From Paguma larvata (taxonomy: Eukaryota > Chordata > Mammalia > Carnivora > Viverridae): a DNA stretch of 64,000 nt. Below, piece by piece: positions 63,731-64,000 of the stretch. A program made the position numbers and the translations under genes. The stretch's first letter is position 1. Each line of letters opens with the position of its first letter. The stretch is taken from NCBI GenBank assembly GCA_030068075.1, contig CM057831.1, positions 10,955,370-11,019,369 of the forward strand. Reading direction: 5' to 3'. The notes below the pieces were generated by a model. The model had not been told where the DNA came from. It saw only the letters and a list, made by a program, of their open reading frames with translations, and ran no database searches.

Positions 63731-64000
63731 AGCTGCTCCTCTCCCCCGGGGGCGGAGTGCGAGGACCCGGGGCCGTCCGAAGCGACGCCGAAGGCCTTTG
63801 CCGGCAGCTGGGAGTTCCAGGATTGAGTGGGCCCGGTTCGAGGGGCCTCCGTGATGGCGGGGCTCCCTTACGTCCCATACTCACATTCTACATGTGATCG
63901 TGGTCCTGGAGAGAGAGAGAAAGAGAGAGAGAGAGAGGAGGTCTCGAAGAAAAGCTCCGTGACCGGCTTTCTTCTGGGGCCCCTCTGAACGTATGCCGTT
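63731..64000 (+). other. KMT2A: KMT2A 3' UTR, start
   Basis: GC-rich sequence after the stop codon, with a (GA)n tract at 63909-63938. No polyadenylation signal lies in the window, so the UTR continues beyond it. Confidence 0.88.

Noticed and set aside
1..64000. CRISPR arrays, operons, prophage or other prokaryotic systems
   Set aside because: The window is a vertebrate gene with introns and mammalian repeats; the only regular repeats are microsatellites and the B-box minisatellite.

Overview
The window holds one protein-coding gene on the + strand: KMT2A (MLL1), the histone H3 lysine-4 methyltransferase. It is mammalian. About fifty tRNA-Lys-derived CAN-SINEs, mostly the long form with the GTGCTGACAGCTCAGAGCC body, a CT-rich tail and an AATAAACATTAAAA end, point to a feliform carnivore, most likely a cat-family species (inference from repeat type only).

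Layout: 1-13307 is the 3' part of intron 1; exon 1 (start codon, menin-binding motif) lies upstream of the window. Exons 2 to 36 follow from 13308 to the stop codon at 63728-63730, then the start of the 3' UTR runs to the window end. I placed 35 coding exons by protein similarity recalled from human KMT2A plus splice sites. They sum to 11,470 nt: 3,822 codons, a stop and exactly one surplus base. The surplus base is in exon 27 at 46482-46483 and shifts the frame to a stop at 46518-46520.

Protein order along the window: LEDGF-contact motif (exon 2); three AT hooks and a long basic/Ser/Pro region (exon 3); CXXC CpG-binding domain (exons 5-6); PHD1-3 (exons 10-15); atypical bromodomain (about exons 16-18); extended PHD4 (exons 20-22); FYRN (exons 23-24); two taspase-1 sites and the CBP-binding transactivation segment (exon 27); FYRC (exons 30-32); Win motif (exon 32/33 junction); SET and post-SET (exons 33-36). 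Exons 8-14 (24843-32826, about 8 kb) correspond to the human leukaemia breakpoint cluster region.

Non-coding content is mostly SINEs, with old L1, L2, MIR and hAT-Charlie remnants. The less usual items are small RNA-derived insertions with target-site duplications: two 5' stubs of U2 snRNA (28739, 62025), a truncated 5S rRNA copy (27137) and the 5' part of a tRNA-Arg(TCT) transcript (33142). Also notable are a SINE flanked by about 60-bp direct repeats, a tRNA B-box minisatellite, a GC-AG intron 32, a tandem donor at exon 14 and two NAGNAG acceptors. I see no second gene and no novel multi-gene system.
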